This document shows, piece by piece, positions 16,668 through 24,711 of a stretch of DNA of 64,000 nt. The position numbers were made by a program, and so were the translations under genes. A model generated the notes under the pieces. The model saw nothing but the letters and a program-made list of their open reading frames with translations, ran no database searches and was not told where the DNA came from. The first letter of the stretch is position 1, and each line of letters opens with the position of its first letter. This stretch comes from Blastococcus sp. URHD0036 (GTDB taxonomy: Bacteria; Actinomycetota; Actinomycetes; Mycobacteriales; Geodermatophilaceae). The stretch covers positions 124,001 through 188,000 of the forward strand of contig NZ_JNIK01000011.1 in assembly GCF_000701365.1 (NCBI RefSeq), written 5' to 3'.

Positions 16668-17083
16668 GCGCCGAGCTGCCGCCGGTCGACCTGACCGCGG
16701 CCAGCCCGTTCGTCGCCACCACCGCGTTCGACGTCACCGAGGCGACCGGCACCCGGGTCACCGGCACCGTCGAGACCGGGCCGCAGCAGCACACCCCGTG
16801 GGGCGTGGTGCACGGCGGGCTCTACTGCGCGGTGATCGAGTCCGCGGCGAGCATCGGCGCCAGCACGGCGGTGGCCGACCGCGGCCAGTTCGCCGTCGGC
16901 GTCAACAACAACACCGACTTCGTCCGGCCGATGACCGCCGGTCGCCTCGACGTGGTGGCCCAGCCGATCCAGCAGGGGAAGACCCTGCAGCTGTGGCAGG
17001 TCGTGCTGACCCGCGCCGAGGACGGCAAGCTCGTCGCCCGCGGCCAGGTGCGGCTGCAGAACGTGCCGCTGCCGGGCGCCTGA
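16664..17083 (+). CDS. PaaI-family hotdog thioesterase
   Basis: The 139-residue hotdog protein has the PaaI/YdiI signature QQHTPWGVVHGGLYCAVIESAAS and NNNTDFVRPMTAG. It probably hydrolyses an acyl-CoA, likely aromatic or medium-chain. The start overlaps the VOC stop by 4 bases. It is convergent with the Pyr_excise gene, with only 4 bp between stops. Confidence 0.92.
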   Translation: MSAELPPVDLTAASPFVATTAFDVTEATGTRVTGTVETGPQQHTPWGVVHGGLYCAVIESAASIGASTAVADRGQFAVGVNNNTDFVRPMTAGRLDVVAQPIQQGKTLQLWQVVLTRAEDGKLVARGQVRLQNVPLPGA

Positions 17084-17087
17084 GGTC

Positions 17088-18008
17088 TCAGCCGCTCGGT
17101 ACGTGGGCGGGGTCGAGGACGACGGAGAAGAGGGCACGCGGGTCCTGCAGCGTGGCCGGCGGGCGGGCGGCCGACCGCGGGACGACGCGGTCCCACCGGG
17201 CCGGACGGCGGTGCGGCAGCAGCTCGCGGCCCTGGAACCCGTAGTCCCCGACCACCTCGCCGAGCAGCAGCCCGGCGCCGTGCTCGATGGGCAGTCCGAC
17301 GAGGTCGCCCGGCTGGATCTCGTCGAGGAACGCCGAGAGCTGGCGCAGGTCCTTGGCCGGGCGGCGTCCGGTCAGCTCCTTCGACAGCGCCCGGAGCTCC
17401 GCGGGCTCCAGGCCGGTCGCGTCGACGTCGATCCCCGACTGCGTGCCCAGCCCCACCACGCCGGCGGCGAGGCACGCGCCCAGCTCGTTGTGGTTGCGCG
17501 GCCGGACCACCCACACGCGGACCCCCTCGGGCTCGGGCGCCGGGGGCACGTCGTCGGGCTCGGGCCAGACGTAGGGCAGGTCGTCGGGCTCGGATCCGAA
17601 CCGCTCGGTGAACCGCGGCCGGTAGTACTCCGGCTCCTTGGCCAGCAGGTTCGACCGGTGTGACAGGTGCAGCGCCGGGTCGCCCAGCCACGACGGCAGC
17701 AGTCCGGCCGCGGCCAGCTCCTCCTGCGAGGCGTCGACGACGTCCGGGGCGAACTCCCCGATCTGCGTGAACGTGCTGTCGGCGAAGCCGCGCTCCCGCC
17801 ATACCCGCACCGTGGCCAGCCCGTAGGCGACGAGGGCGGGGGTGCGGCCGCGCCACATCCGGACGACCGGGTGCGACACCCAGCCGTAGTCGGGCAGCTC
17901 GAGCGCACGGAGCACCTGGAGGGTCTCCACCCGCTGCTTGCCCAGCCGCGGCGAGTCCAGCAGCCGGGCGCTCTCGGCGAAGTCGGCCACCGGCAGGAAG
18001 GTCTGCAT
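17088..18008 (-). CDS. MSMEG_6728-type protein: pyrimidine-dimer glycosylase-like domain fused to a second domain
   Basis: The 306-residue protein starts MQTFLPVADFAESARLLDSPRLGKQRVETLQVLRALELPDYGW, matching the Pyr_excise (T4 endonuclease V-like) domain of MSMEG_6728 proteins over about residues 1-150. The C-terminal half (RVWVVRPRNHNELGACLAAG to VVGDYGFQGRELLPHRRPARW) resembles the N-terminal or associated domains of Mrr-type restriction proteins, with LVGLPIEHGAGLLLGEVVGDY. It may recognise damaged or modified DNA, but no activity is proven for this architecture. ATG 18008 gives the exact family start. Confidence 0.85.
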   Translation of the reverse strand: MQTFLPVADFAESARLLDSPRLGKQRVETLQVLRALELPDYGWVSHPVVRMWRGRTPALVAYGLATVRVWRERGFADSTFTQIGEFAPDVVDASQEELAAAGLLPSWLGDPALHLSHRSNLLAKEPEYYRPRFTERFGSEPDDLPYVWPEPDDVPPAPEPEGVRVWVVRPRNHNELGACLAAGVVGLGTQSGIDVDATGLEPAELRALSKELTGRRPAKDLRQLSAFLDEIQPGDLVGLPIEHGAGLLLGEVVGDYGFQGRELLPHRRPARWDRVVPRSAARPPATLQDPRALFSVVLDPAHVPSG

Positions 18009-18047
18009 CGCCCTCGATCCTTCCCGACGGCGGCGCGGACCGCCCGC

Positions 18048-18359
18048 TCAGTCCAGCGCGTCCAGCTCGCGCAGTGCCGTCTCCCAGCGTGCACGCCGGG
18101 CATCGTCGTCCTGCTCCCACCAGGCCTCGCCGCGCTCCCCCAGCCCGGTCTTGGCCAGCTGGACCCGGGCCCGCGCGGCGGCCAGCGCCGTCGGGTCGTC
18201 GGCCCGGCCGGCGCTGCGCACCCCGGAACGCCCGACCCCGAGGTGGTGCAGCAGCCGGGTACGCACGTCGTCGGGCAGCGCCGGGTCGGCGGTCCGCCAC
18301 CGGCGCCCGTCGACGACGATCCAGCGGCCGTCGTCGGTGTGCTCGACCTCGCGGGTCAC
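18048..18359 (-). CDS. Conserved actinobacterial protein of unknown function (often labelled biopolymer transporter Tol)
   Basis: The 103-residue protein begins TREVEHTDDGRWIVVDGRRWRTADPALPDD and has the stretch RVQLAKTGLGERGEAWWEQ. It is a recurrent actinobacterial family that databases label as a Tol biopolymer transporter without visible support: there is no membrane segment and it is charged and soluble. The GTG start overlaps the sirtuin stop as GTGA, so it is coupled to the sirtuin and may act with it. Confidence 0.82.
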   Translation of the reverse strand: MTREVEHTDDGRWIVVDGRRWRTADPALPDDVRTRLLHHLGVGRSGVRSAGRADDPTALAAARARVQLAKTGLGERGEAWWEQDDDARRARWETALRELDALD

Positions 18360-19237
18360 GTCAGGCGGGTCACGAGCTCGGGCAGCACCGCGCCGAGCGG
18401 GGCGTCGACCTTCACGTCCACCTTGGCGTCGCCACGGGTCTCCCCCAGGTTGACGACGCCGACCGGGATGCCCAGCTCGGCCGCGCGCAGCACGAAGCGG
18501 TAGCCGCTCATCACGGTCAGGGAGGAGCCGAGGACGAGCAGGCTGCCGGACTCCTCGAGCAGCCGGAAGCAGCCGTCGACCCGGTCGCGCGGCACGGTCT
18601 CGCCGAAGAAGACGACGTCGGGCTTGAGCGGTCCGCCACCGCAGGCCAGGCAGTCGACCATCACGAAGCCGTCGAGCACCTCGTCGGGCAGTTCCGCGTC
18701 GCCGTCCGGGTTCACCTCGTCGGCTCGCGGCCCGAAGTCGGGGTTGGCCGCCCGCAGCCGCTCGTCGAGCAGCGCGCGGGAGGCGACGTCGCCGCACTGC
18801 AGGCAGATCGTCCGGTCCAGCCCGCCGTGCAGTTCCACGACGTCGCGGGCGCCGGCGGCCTGGTGCAGCCCGTCGACGTTCTGGGTGATGACGCCGCTGA
18901 GCAGCCCCGCGGCCTGCAGGTCGGCGACCGCCCGGTGGCCGGCGTTGGGCCGGGCCGCTCGCATCTGCCGCCAGCCGACGAAGCTGCGCGCCCAATAGCG
19001 GTGCCGGCCGCGGGGGTCCTTGCGGAACGTCTGCCAGGTCATCGGGGTGTGCCGGCGCAGCGAGCCGCTGGCCCCGCGGTAGTCGGGGATGCCGGAGTCG
19101 GTGGAGAGGCCGGCGCCGGAGAGCACCAGCACGTCGCCGTCCCCCACGAGGTCGGCCAGTTCCGCGAGGCCCGGGAGGGTGGGCACCTCCCCGCGCAGCT
19201 CGGCGGGCTCCTCGACGACGGGCAGCGCGGAACTCAC
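18356..19237 (-). CDS. Sirtuin NAD-dependent protein deacylase
   Basis: The 293-residue SIR2-family enzyme removes acyl groups from lysines using NAD. It has the NAD motif LVLSGAGLSTDSGIPDYRG near residues 37-55, TQNVDGLHQAAG, the catalytic His in VELHGG, and zinc cysteines in CLQC and CLAC. The VVFFGETVPRD and GSSLTVMSGYRF motifs are also present. Length and inserts resemble class II (SIRT4-like) bacterial sirtuins. It is the first gene of a pair with the downstream 103-residue protein. Confidence 0.95.
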   Translation of the reverse strand: MSSALPVVEEPAELRGEVPTLPGLAELADLVGDGDVLVLSGAGLSTDSGIPDYRGASGSLRRHTPMTWQTFRKDPRGRHRYWARSFVGWRQMRAARPNAGHRAVADLQAAGLLSGVITQNVDGLHQAAGARDVVELHGGLDRTICLQCGDVASRALLDERLRAANPDFGPRADEVNPDGDAELPDEVLDGFVMVDCLACGGGPLKPDVVFFGETVPRDRVDGCFRLLEESGSLLVLGSSLTVMSGYRFVLRAAELGIPVGVVNLGETRGDAKVDVKVDAPLGAVLPELVTRLT

Positions 19238-19289
19238 CGGCCCATCGTCCCCCGCGAACCGGTTGTGCGCCGCCGACCGTCAGACGACA

Positions 19290-19739
19290 TCAGGCTGCGG
19301 CGCCCAGCTCCCGCTCGAGGCGGCCGAGCAGGTCGAGGTACACCCGGCGCAGGCCCTTGGGCGCGAAGGTGCGCTCGAAGAAGCCGCCGATGCCGCCGGC
19401 CCCGTCCCAGGTGGTCCGCACGCGGACGGTCGTGGCGCCGGCGTCCGCCGGGTGGACGGTCCAGGTCGTCACCATCGACGAGCGGGTGTCGCGCTCGACG
19501 AGGGTGTCGGCGTCGGGCTGGGTGACCTCGACCAGCTGCTCGCGCACCCGCTTGGACGTGGCGGCGAACCGCCAGGCGACGCGGGTGCCGGCACCTTGCC
19601 CCCCGGACTCGACCCGGTAGTCGGAGAACTGCTCGGGCAGCACCCGGCTGCGGACGCCCGCGTAGTCGGCGAGCCCGGCCCGCACCTGCTCGGCCGGAGC
19701 GCGGACGACGTGTTCTGCGGTGGCGACGACCTGACCCAT
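19290..19739 (-). CDS. SRPBCC (START-like) family protein
   Basis: The 149-residue protein begins MGQVVATAEHVVRAPAEQVRAGLADY, followed by RVAWRFAATSKRVREQLVEV and TTWTVHPADAGATTVRVRTTWDG, consistent with the polyketide-cyclase/SRPBCC fold that binds hydrophobic ligands. The ATG at 19739 is preferred because CAGGAT lies 7 bases upstream; an ATG at 19748 overlaps it. It ends with a helix (RRVYLDLLGRLERELGAAA). The ligand is unknown. Confidence 0.88.
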   Translation of the reverse strand: MGQVVATAEHVVRAPAEQVRAGLADYAGVRSRVLPEQFSDYRVESGGQGAGTRVAWRFAATSKRVREQLVEVTQPDADTLVERDTRSSMVTTWTVHPADAGATTVRVRTTWDGAGGIGGFFERTFAPKGLRRVYLDLLGRLERELGAAA

Positions 19740-19786
19740 GACCGCCATCCTGCCGTCGTCCCTCCTCGGGGCCCCGGCAGGGGCGA

Positions 19787-20155
19787 CTAGCCGCCCTCCT
19801 CGGCGTTGAGGTAGCCGCAGCGGAACCGCGCTCCGGCCATCGCCTCGGTGAACCGCGCCTCCCAGGCCGCGTCGTCGGCCGGGAAGGTGGCGAACACCCG
19901 CTCCTCGAGGACGACCGGCAAGCCGTCCAGCCCCGGGCACGACCGGCGCAGCAGGACGCGGGTCTGCCCCTCCACCTCGTCGTGCGCGGGTGCCCACCGG
20001 GCAGCGGCCACCGCCTCGGCCATCCGGGCCCGGTCGCGCGGGGGCAGCGCCGGCCGGCCGCCGAGCGCCTGCGCCCCGCGGACCGGCCGGACCATCCAGA
20101 CGATCACGAGGGCGAGCAGGACCAGGAGGCCCACCGCTGCCAGCACCCCGGTCAT
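19787..20155 (-). CDS. Membrane-anchored protein of unknown function
   Basis: The 122-residue product has one N-terminal membrane segment (VLAAVGLLVLLALVIVWMV) and a soluble domain with ARMAEAVAAARWAPAHDEVEGQTRVLLRR and two cysteines. I do not recognise a family. ATG 20155 has GGGAG directly adjacent, which is too close for an ideal ribosome binding site. It ends 47 bp before the SRPBCC start and may be in one transcript with it. Confidence 0.75.
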   Translation of the reverse strand: MTGVLAAVGLLVLLALVIVWMVRPVRGAQALGGRPALPPRDRARMAEAVAAARWAPAHDEVEGQTRVLLRRSCPGLDGLPVVLEERVFATFPADDAAWEARFTEAMAGARFRCGYLNAEEGG

Positions 20156-20257
20156 CTCCCGACCGTAGAGCCCGGAGCGCCTGAGGTCCGGCCGGTCGGC
20201 CACGGCGGGTGACCGGCTAACCTCGGCGCACCCCGACGAGCGGCGGTCGCCGCCCGA

Positions 20258-20330
20258 GCCCCCGTAGCTCAGGGGATAGAGCATCGGTTTCCTAAACCGT
20301 GTGTCGCAGGTTCGAATCCTGCCGGGGGCA
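20258..20330 (+). tRNA. tRNA-Arg (anticodon CCU)
   Basis: The 73-base cloverleaf has a 7-bp acceptor stem (GCCCCCG with CGGGGGC), D arm GCTCAGGGGATAGAGC, anticodon loop TTCCTAA with anticodon CCT, and T arm GCAGGTTCGAATCCTGC. The first anticodon-stem pair is a T-T mismatch. CCA is not encoded. It reads the AGG codon, which is rare in this genome type. No mobile element or attachment site is visible at its 3' end. Confidence 0.97.
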
Positions 20331-20558
20331 CTCCCGCCGGGTGGCCGTGGCGCGGGGCCCGCACGGCATCTGGGCACCGGGCCGTCGGGTGTGCACCGGG
20401 GCAGCCACTACGCCGCCGGCCCGGAACGGCCGCGGTCCGCGCCGCGTTGTCCGGTGGAGCCTCCGGCTGGTCCGGCCCCTCCGTCCCGAGAGATCCATGA
20501 GCCCCGAGCACAGACCGCAGGCCACGCCCGTCCCCTCCACCGGGGAGGTGCGTGGCCG

Positions 20559-21941
20559 GTGACCGACCTGCTCACCCTCCTGCTCGGCGTCCTGGTCGTC
20601 CTCGGGATCACCGTGGTCACCGGCTACTTCGTGGCGCAGGAGTTCGCCTACATGGCGGTCGACCGCGCCGGCCTGGCGGCCGCCGCCGAGTCGGAGGACG
20701 CCACCGCGCAACGCGCCCTGGCCGTCACCCGCCGCACGTCCTTCATGCTCTCCGGCGCCCAGCTGGGCATCACCGTGACCGGGCTCCTGGTCGGCTACGT
20801 CGCCGAGCCCCTGATCGGCGAGTCCCTCGGCGGACTGCTCGGCGGCGTCGGCATCCCCACCGGGGTGAGCGTCGGCATCGGCGCGGTGCTGGCGCTGCTG
20901 TTCTCCACCATCGTGCAGATGCTCTTCGGCGAGCTGTTCCCGAAGAACCTGGCGATCGCCCGCCCGGAGCCGGTCGCCCGCTGGCTGGCCACCTCCACCA
21001 CGATGTACCTGCGGGTGTTCGGCTGGCTCATCTGGGTGTTCGACCAGGCGTCGAACCTGCTGCTGCGCGTCCTGCGGATCGAGCCGGTGCACGACGTCGA
21101 GCACGCCGCCACCGCCCGCGACCTGGAGCACATCGTCGAGGAGTCCCGCGAGAGCGGCGATCTCCCGGCGGAACTGTCGATGCTCGTCGACCGCATCCTC
21201 GACTTCCCCGAGCGCGACGTCGAGCACGCGATGATCCCCCGGCCACGGGTCGGCACCGTCCAGCCCGACGACACCCTGGGCCACCTGCGGGCGCTGATGG
21301 CGGCGGGCCACTCCCGCTACCCGGTGCTCGACACCGCCACCGGGGACGTCGTCGGGGTGGTGCACCTCGCCGACCTGCTGATCACCCCCGAGCCCGACAC
21401 CGCACCGGTGAGCGTCATCGCCCGGGAGTGCCCGGTCGTCTCCACCTTCACGCCGCTGCCCGACGCGCTGCGCCAGCTCGCCGACACCGGCAACCAGCTG
21501 GCCTGCGTGATCGACGAGTACGGCGGCTTCGCCGGTGTCATCACGCTCGAGGACCTCGCCGAGGAACTGGTCGGTGAGATCACCGACGAGCACGACGCCG
21601 ACGTCGACCCCGCGTACGTGCCGGTGGACGGCGACGGCGTGTGGGAGATGGCCGGCGACGTGCACGTCGACGAGGTCGAGCGCGCCCTCGCCGTGGACCT
21701 GCCCCGCGGGCACTACGAGACGATCGCCGGCCTGGTCATCGCCGCCGCCGGCACCCTGCCGCCGCCCGGCGCCACGCTGACGATCGAGCTGCCGCCGGAC
21801 CCCGGCGACCTCGTGCACGACGACGACCCGAACCCGCGCTTCCTGCACGTCCAGGTGCTCGCCGTCGACCGGCACGTGCCGTCCCGGGTCCGCCTCGAAC
21901 TCCCGGACCGCGCCGCCACCCCCGAGGAGCACACCCGATGA
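20559..21941 (+). CDS. CNNM/HlyC-CorC-type membrane protein with CBS domains (first of a tandem pair)
   Basis: The 460-residue protein has an N-terminal CNNM (DUF21) membrane domain with SGAQLGITVTGLLVGYVAEP and LFGELFPKNLAIARPEP, a CBS pair (about residues 215-345; signatures MIPRPRVGTVQPDD and IDEYGGFAGVITLEDLAEELVGEI) and a C-terminal CorC_HlyC domain. The family takes part in Mg2+ or other divalent cation export. The GTG at 20559 is 10 bases after GGGGAGG. It overlaps the second CNNM gene by ATGA. Confidence 0.93.
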   Translation: MTDLLTLLLGVLVVLGITVVTGYFVAQEFAYMAVDRAGLAAAAESEDATAQRALAVTRRTSFMLSGAQLGITVTGLLVGYVAEPLIGESLGGLLGGVGIPTGVSVGIGAVLALLFSTIVQMLFGELFPKNLAIARPEPVARWLATSTTMYLRVFGWLIWVFDQASNLLLRVLRIEPVHDVEHAATARDLEHIVEESRESGDLPAELSMLVDRILDFPERDVEHAMIPRPRVGTVQPDDTLGHLRALMAAGHSRYPVLDTATGDVVGVVHLADLLITPEPDTAPVSVIARECPVVSTFTPLPDALRQLADTGNQLACVIDEYGGFAGVITLEDLAEELVGEITDEHDADVDPAYVPVDGDGVWEMAGDVHVDEVERALAVDLPRGHYETIAGLVIAAAGTLPPPGATLTIELPPDPGDLVHDDDPNPRFLHVQVLAVDRHVPSRVRLELPDRAATPEEHTR

Positions 21942-22957
21942 GCGACAGCCCATGGGTGGTCGTCTCCGCGACCGTCGTCATCGTCGCGCTGAGTGCGTTC
22001 TTCGTCGCCGTCGAGTTCGCTGCCCTGGCCGCCAAGCGCCACCGGCTGGAGGAGGCGGCACCGTCCAGCCGGTCGGCGCGGGCGGCGCTGCGCAACTCCT
22101 CGGAGCTCACGCTGCTGCTCGCCGGCTCCCAGCTGGGCATCACCGCGGCCACGCTGGCGCTGGGTGCGATCAGCAAGCCGGCGGTGCACCACTGGCTGAC
22201 CCCGCTGTTCGAGACGTGGGGACTCCCGCTGGTCGCCGCCGACGTCGTGGCGTTCGTCCTCGCGCTGATGATCGTCACGTTCGTCCACCTGGTCGTCGGC
22301 GAGATGGCCCCGAAGTCCTGGGCGATCGCCCACCCCGAGCGCTCGGCGACTCTCCTGGCAGCGCCGATGCGGGCGTTCATGGCGGTCTTCCGGCCGCTGC
22401 TGAGACTGCTGAACGCGGCGGCCAACCGGCTCGTGCGGCTGGTCGGGGTGGAGCCGACCGACGAGCTCGCCGTCGGGCACAGCCCCGACGCGCTGCGTCA
22501 TCTGGTCGAGCACTCCGCCAACGTCGGCGCCCTGGACGCCAGCTTCTCGACCCAGATCTCCGGCGCGCTGGAGCTCCAGGACCTGACCGTCACCGACCTG
22601 GTCGACACAGCGGCGCCGTTGGCTGCTGTTCCTGGCGACGCCACCGTCGGCGCCGTCAGAGAGGTCACCCGACGGACCGGACACCTGCGGGTCCTGCTCG
22701 GTGACCGCGAACAGCTGACCGGCGTCGTGCACGTCCGGGACACGCTGGCTGCGGCCGAGGACCTGCCGGTGGTGCCCTTCGCCCGCCCGGTGTTCACCCT
22801 CTCCGCCGACACGACGGTGTATGCCGCGCTGAAGGCCATGCGCGAGACGCGCAACCACCTGGCGGTTGTCACCCGCGACGACACCGTGGTCGGCGTCATC
22901 ACGCTGTCGGACGTACTGCGCCGGCTCTTCCCCCGCCAGGCCGCTCCCGCCGCCTGA
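21938..22957 (+). CDS. CNNM-type membrane protein with CBS domains (second of a tandem pair, no CorC_HlyC domain)
   Basis: The 339-residue paralogue has a CNNM domain (AGSQLGITAATLALGAISKPAVHH, HLVVGEMAPKSWAIAHPE) and a CBS pair ending TRDDTVVGVITLSDVLRRLFP. It stops right after the CBS pair and lacks the C-terminal CorC_HlyC domain present in its partner. Adjacent long and short CNNM proteins occur in many actinobacteria and may form a heteromer. The start overlaps the partner stop by 4 bases. Confidence 0.93.
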   Translation: MSDSPWVVVSATVVIVALSAFFVAVEFAALAAKRHRLEEAAPSSRSARAALRNSSELTLLLAGSQLGITAATLALGAISKPAVHHWLTPLFETWGLPLVAADVVAFVLALMIVTFVHLVVGEMAPKSWAIAHPERSATLLAAPMRAFMAVFRPLLRLLNAAANRLVRLVGVEPTDELAVGHSPDALRHLVEHSANVGALDASFSTQISGALELQDLTVTDLVDTAAPLAAVPGDATVGAVREVTRRTGHLRVLLGDREQLTGVVHVRDTLAAAEDLPVVPFARPVFTLSADTTVYAALKAMRETRNHLAVVTRDDTVVGVITLSDVLRRLFPRQAAPAA

Positions 22958-23053
22958 GGTCGCCGACCCACCACGGCGTGCGAGATCCACGATTCCCTGA
23001 TGAGAGATCGCACATCCGGACTGCCGCCGGTCCCCGCCGGGTAGTCACCCGTC

Positions 23054-23224
23054 ATGAGCAACGAGGACAAGATCGGCAACAAGTTCGACGAGCTGGCCGG
23101 CAAGGGCAAGGAGACCGTCGGCCGGGCCACCGACAACCCCGACCTCGAGGCCGAGGGCAAGGGCGACCAGGCCAAGAGCAACCTCAAGCAGGCCGGCGAG
23201 AAGATCAAGGACGTCTTCAAGTAG
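23054..23224 (+). CDS. CsbD-family stress-response protein
   Basis: The 56-residue hydrophilic protein MSNEDKIGNKFDELAGKGKE... through GEKIKDVFK is a complete CsbD domain. CsbD proteins are induced by general stress in many bacteria; the molecular role is unknown. The sequence upstream has a weak inverted hexamer pair GTGCGA/TCGCAC (22978-23013), and no strong ribosome binding site is seen. A very strong terminator follows, fitting an independently expressed abundant transcript. Confidence 0.93.
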   Translation: MSNEDKIGNKFDELAGKGKETVGRATDNPDLEAEGKGDQAKSNLKQAGEKIKDVFK

Positions 23225-23259
23225 ACCGCCTGCGAGCGTGCGACGGCACGTTCGACCGT

Positions 23260-23301
23260 CGACGGGCCGGTCCGGCGCACCAGCGCCGGACCGGCCCGTC
23301 G
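23260..23301 (+). terminator. Strong hairpin terminator after csbD
   Basis: Perfect 19-bp arms (23260-23278 and 23283-23301) with a 4-base loop lie 35 bp after the CsbD stop. Confidence 0.8.
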
Positions 23302-23384
23302 GCTGTTCGGCCCAGGAGGCGGCGACCGGACATTGCCACCGGCTGGCCGCCGGAGGAGCCTCACCGCAACAAGAGGGGGACGCC

Positions 23385-24632
23385 GTGCGGCGCGACGAGG
23401 TGCTCGGGCTGTCCGAGCTGGCCGGGATGGGGTTGGGCGGGTGGACGCGGCGGATCGCCGAGTTCCACTCCGGCATCGCCGACCGGGCCTTCGGTGCCGT
23501 CGGCGATGCGGGCGCGCCGGTCCGGCTCGTCCACGACGCCGTCGCCGGGCTCGCCTACGGCGGGGTCGGGGCGGCGCTCGGCGTCGGCGCCCGTGCCGCC
23601 GGGCAGGTGGCGACCCTCGCCGCCGACGACTCCCCGCTCGACGGGTCGCCGGCCGGTCGCCGGGCGCTCGGCGTGCTCAACGGGCTGTACGGCGACTCCG
23701 TGGCCCGGCACGCGCCCGGTCTCGCCATCCCGATGGCCGTCCGCGTCGAGGGCAGGTCGGTGCCGACGACGCCGGGCGACCTCGCCGCGGCGTTCCCCGA
23801 CGCCGGCGACCGGTTGGTCGTCCTGCTGCACGGCCTGACCGAGACCGAGGCCTCCTGGGACCGCGGGTCACAGCGCGAGGACGGCGTCCCGGGCACGAAC
23901 TACGGCACGCTGCTGCAGCGCGACCTGGGCCTGACGCCGGTCTTCCTCCGCTACAACACCGGCCTGCACCTGTCCGACAACGGCCGGCTGCTCGACACGC
24001 TGCTGGGCGACCTGGTGGCGGCCTGGCCGGTCCCGGTCCGCGACGTCGTCCTCGTCGGGCACTCGATGGGCGGCCTGGTCGCCCGGGCCGCGCTGCACCG
24101 CGCCGGGAGCGGCACGCCGGACGGCCGCCCGTGGACGACGCTGGTCCGCGACACGATCACCCTCGGCAGCCCCCACCTCGGCGCCCCGCTGGAGCGCGGG
24201 GCGCACGCGCTGACCGGACTGCTCGCGCGGCTGCCCGAGACCCGGCCCCTGTCGCGGGTGCTCGCACTGCGCAGCGTCGGCATCAAGGACCTGCGCCGCG
24301 GCACCCTGGTCGAGGACGACTGGAGCGGCCGCGACCTCGACGCCGGAGAGGCAGCGGCACACACGCACGTGCCGCTGTCGGACGGCGCGCGCCACTTCGT
24401 CGTCCTCGCCACGCTGACCCGCGACCCGGAGGCGCGCACGGCCGACCTGCTGGGCGATCTGCTGGTGCCGCCGCGCAGCGCGAGCGGCGACACCGGCGAC
24501 GACGACCGGCTGACCTTCCCGCCCGACCACGTGACACGCCTGGGCGGGCTGAACCACTTCGACCTGCAGAGCGACCCGCGCGTCTACCTCGCCATCCGGC
24601 GCTGGCTGACCGCGCGGGACGCCGACGTCTGA
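23385..24632 (+). CDS. Alpha/beta-hydrolase, PGAP1/esterase-like
   Basis: The 415-residue protein has a helical N-terminal region of about 140 residues, then an alpha/beta-hydrolase domain with LVVLLHGLTETEASWD and the nucleophile elbow GHSMGG (Ser near residue 227). The stretch TLGSPHLGAPLERG matches PGAP1-like and triacylglycerol-lipase-like esterases. The probable catalytic His is in GGLNHFDL near the C terminus. The GTG at 23385 has AGAGGGGG upstream. The substrate is unknown and there is no signal peptide. Confidence 0.9.
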   Translation: MRRDEVLGLSELAGMGLGGWTRRIAEFHSGIADRAFGAVGDAGAPVRLVHDAVAGLAYGGVGAALGVGARAAGQVATLAADDSPLDGSPAGRRALGVLNGLYGDSVARHAPGLAIPMAVRVEGRSVPTTPGDLAAAFPDAGDRLVVLLHGLTETEASWDRGSQREDGVPGTNYGTLLQRDLGLTPVFLRYNTGLHLSDNGRLLDTLLGDLVAAWPVPVRDVVLVGHSMGGLVARAALHRAGSGTPDGRPWTTLVRDTITLGSPHLGAPLERGAHALTGLLARLPETRPLSRVLALRSVGIKDLRRGTLVEDDWSGRDLDAGEAAAHTHVPLSDGARHFVVLATLTRDPEARTADLLGDLLVPPRSASGDTGDDDRLTFPPDHVTRLGGLNHFDLQSDPRVYLAIRRWLTARDADV

Positions 24633-24711
24633 GACCGGCCACTCACCCGTCGGGGTGACGAGAGGGGTGGCTCGGTTGGAGATCTTGCTCCGTCGCGCCG
24701 ATGGACGGGTC

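Noticed and set aside
20331-20558. Possible integration site downstream of tRNA-Arg
   Set aside because: No integrase, no repeated tRNA 3' end and normal core-like genes on both sides.
20292-21953. A 553-codon open frame on the minus strand
   Set aside because: It is antisense to the CNNM gene and runs through the tRNA.
22978-23013. Inverted GTGCGA/TCGCAC hexamers upstream of csbD
   Set aside because: The arms are short and far apart for an operator; no recognisable stress sigma-factor promoter could be placed.
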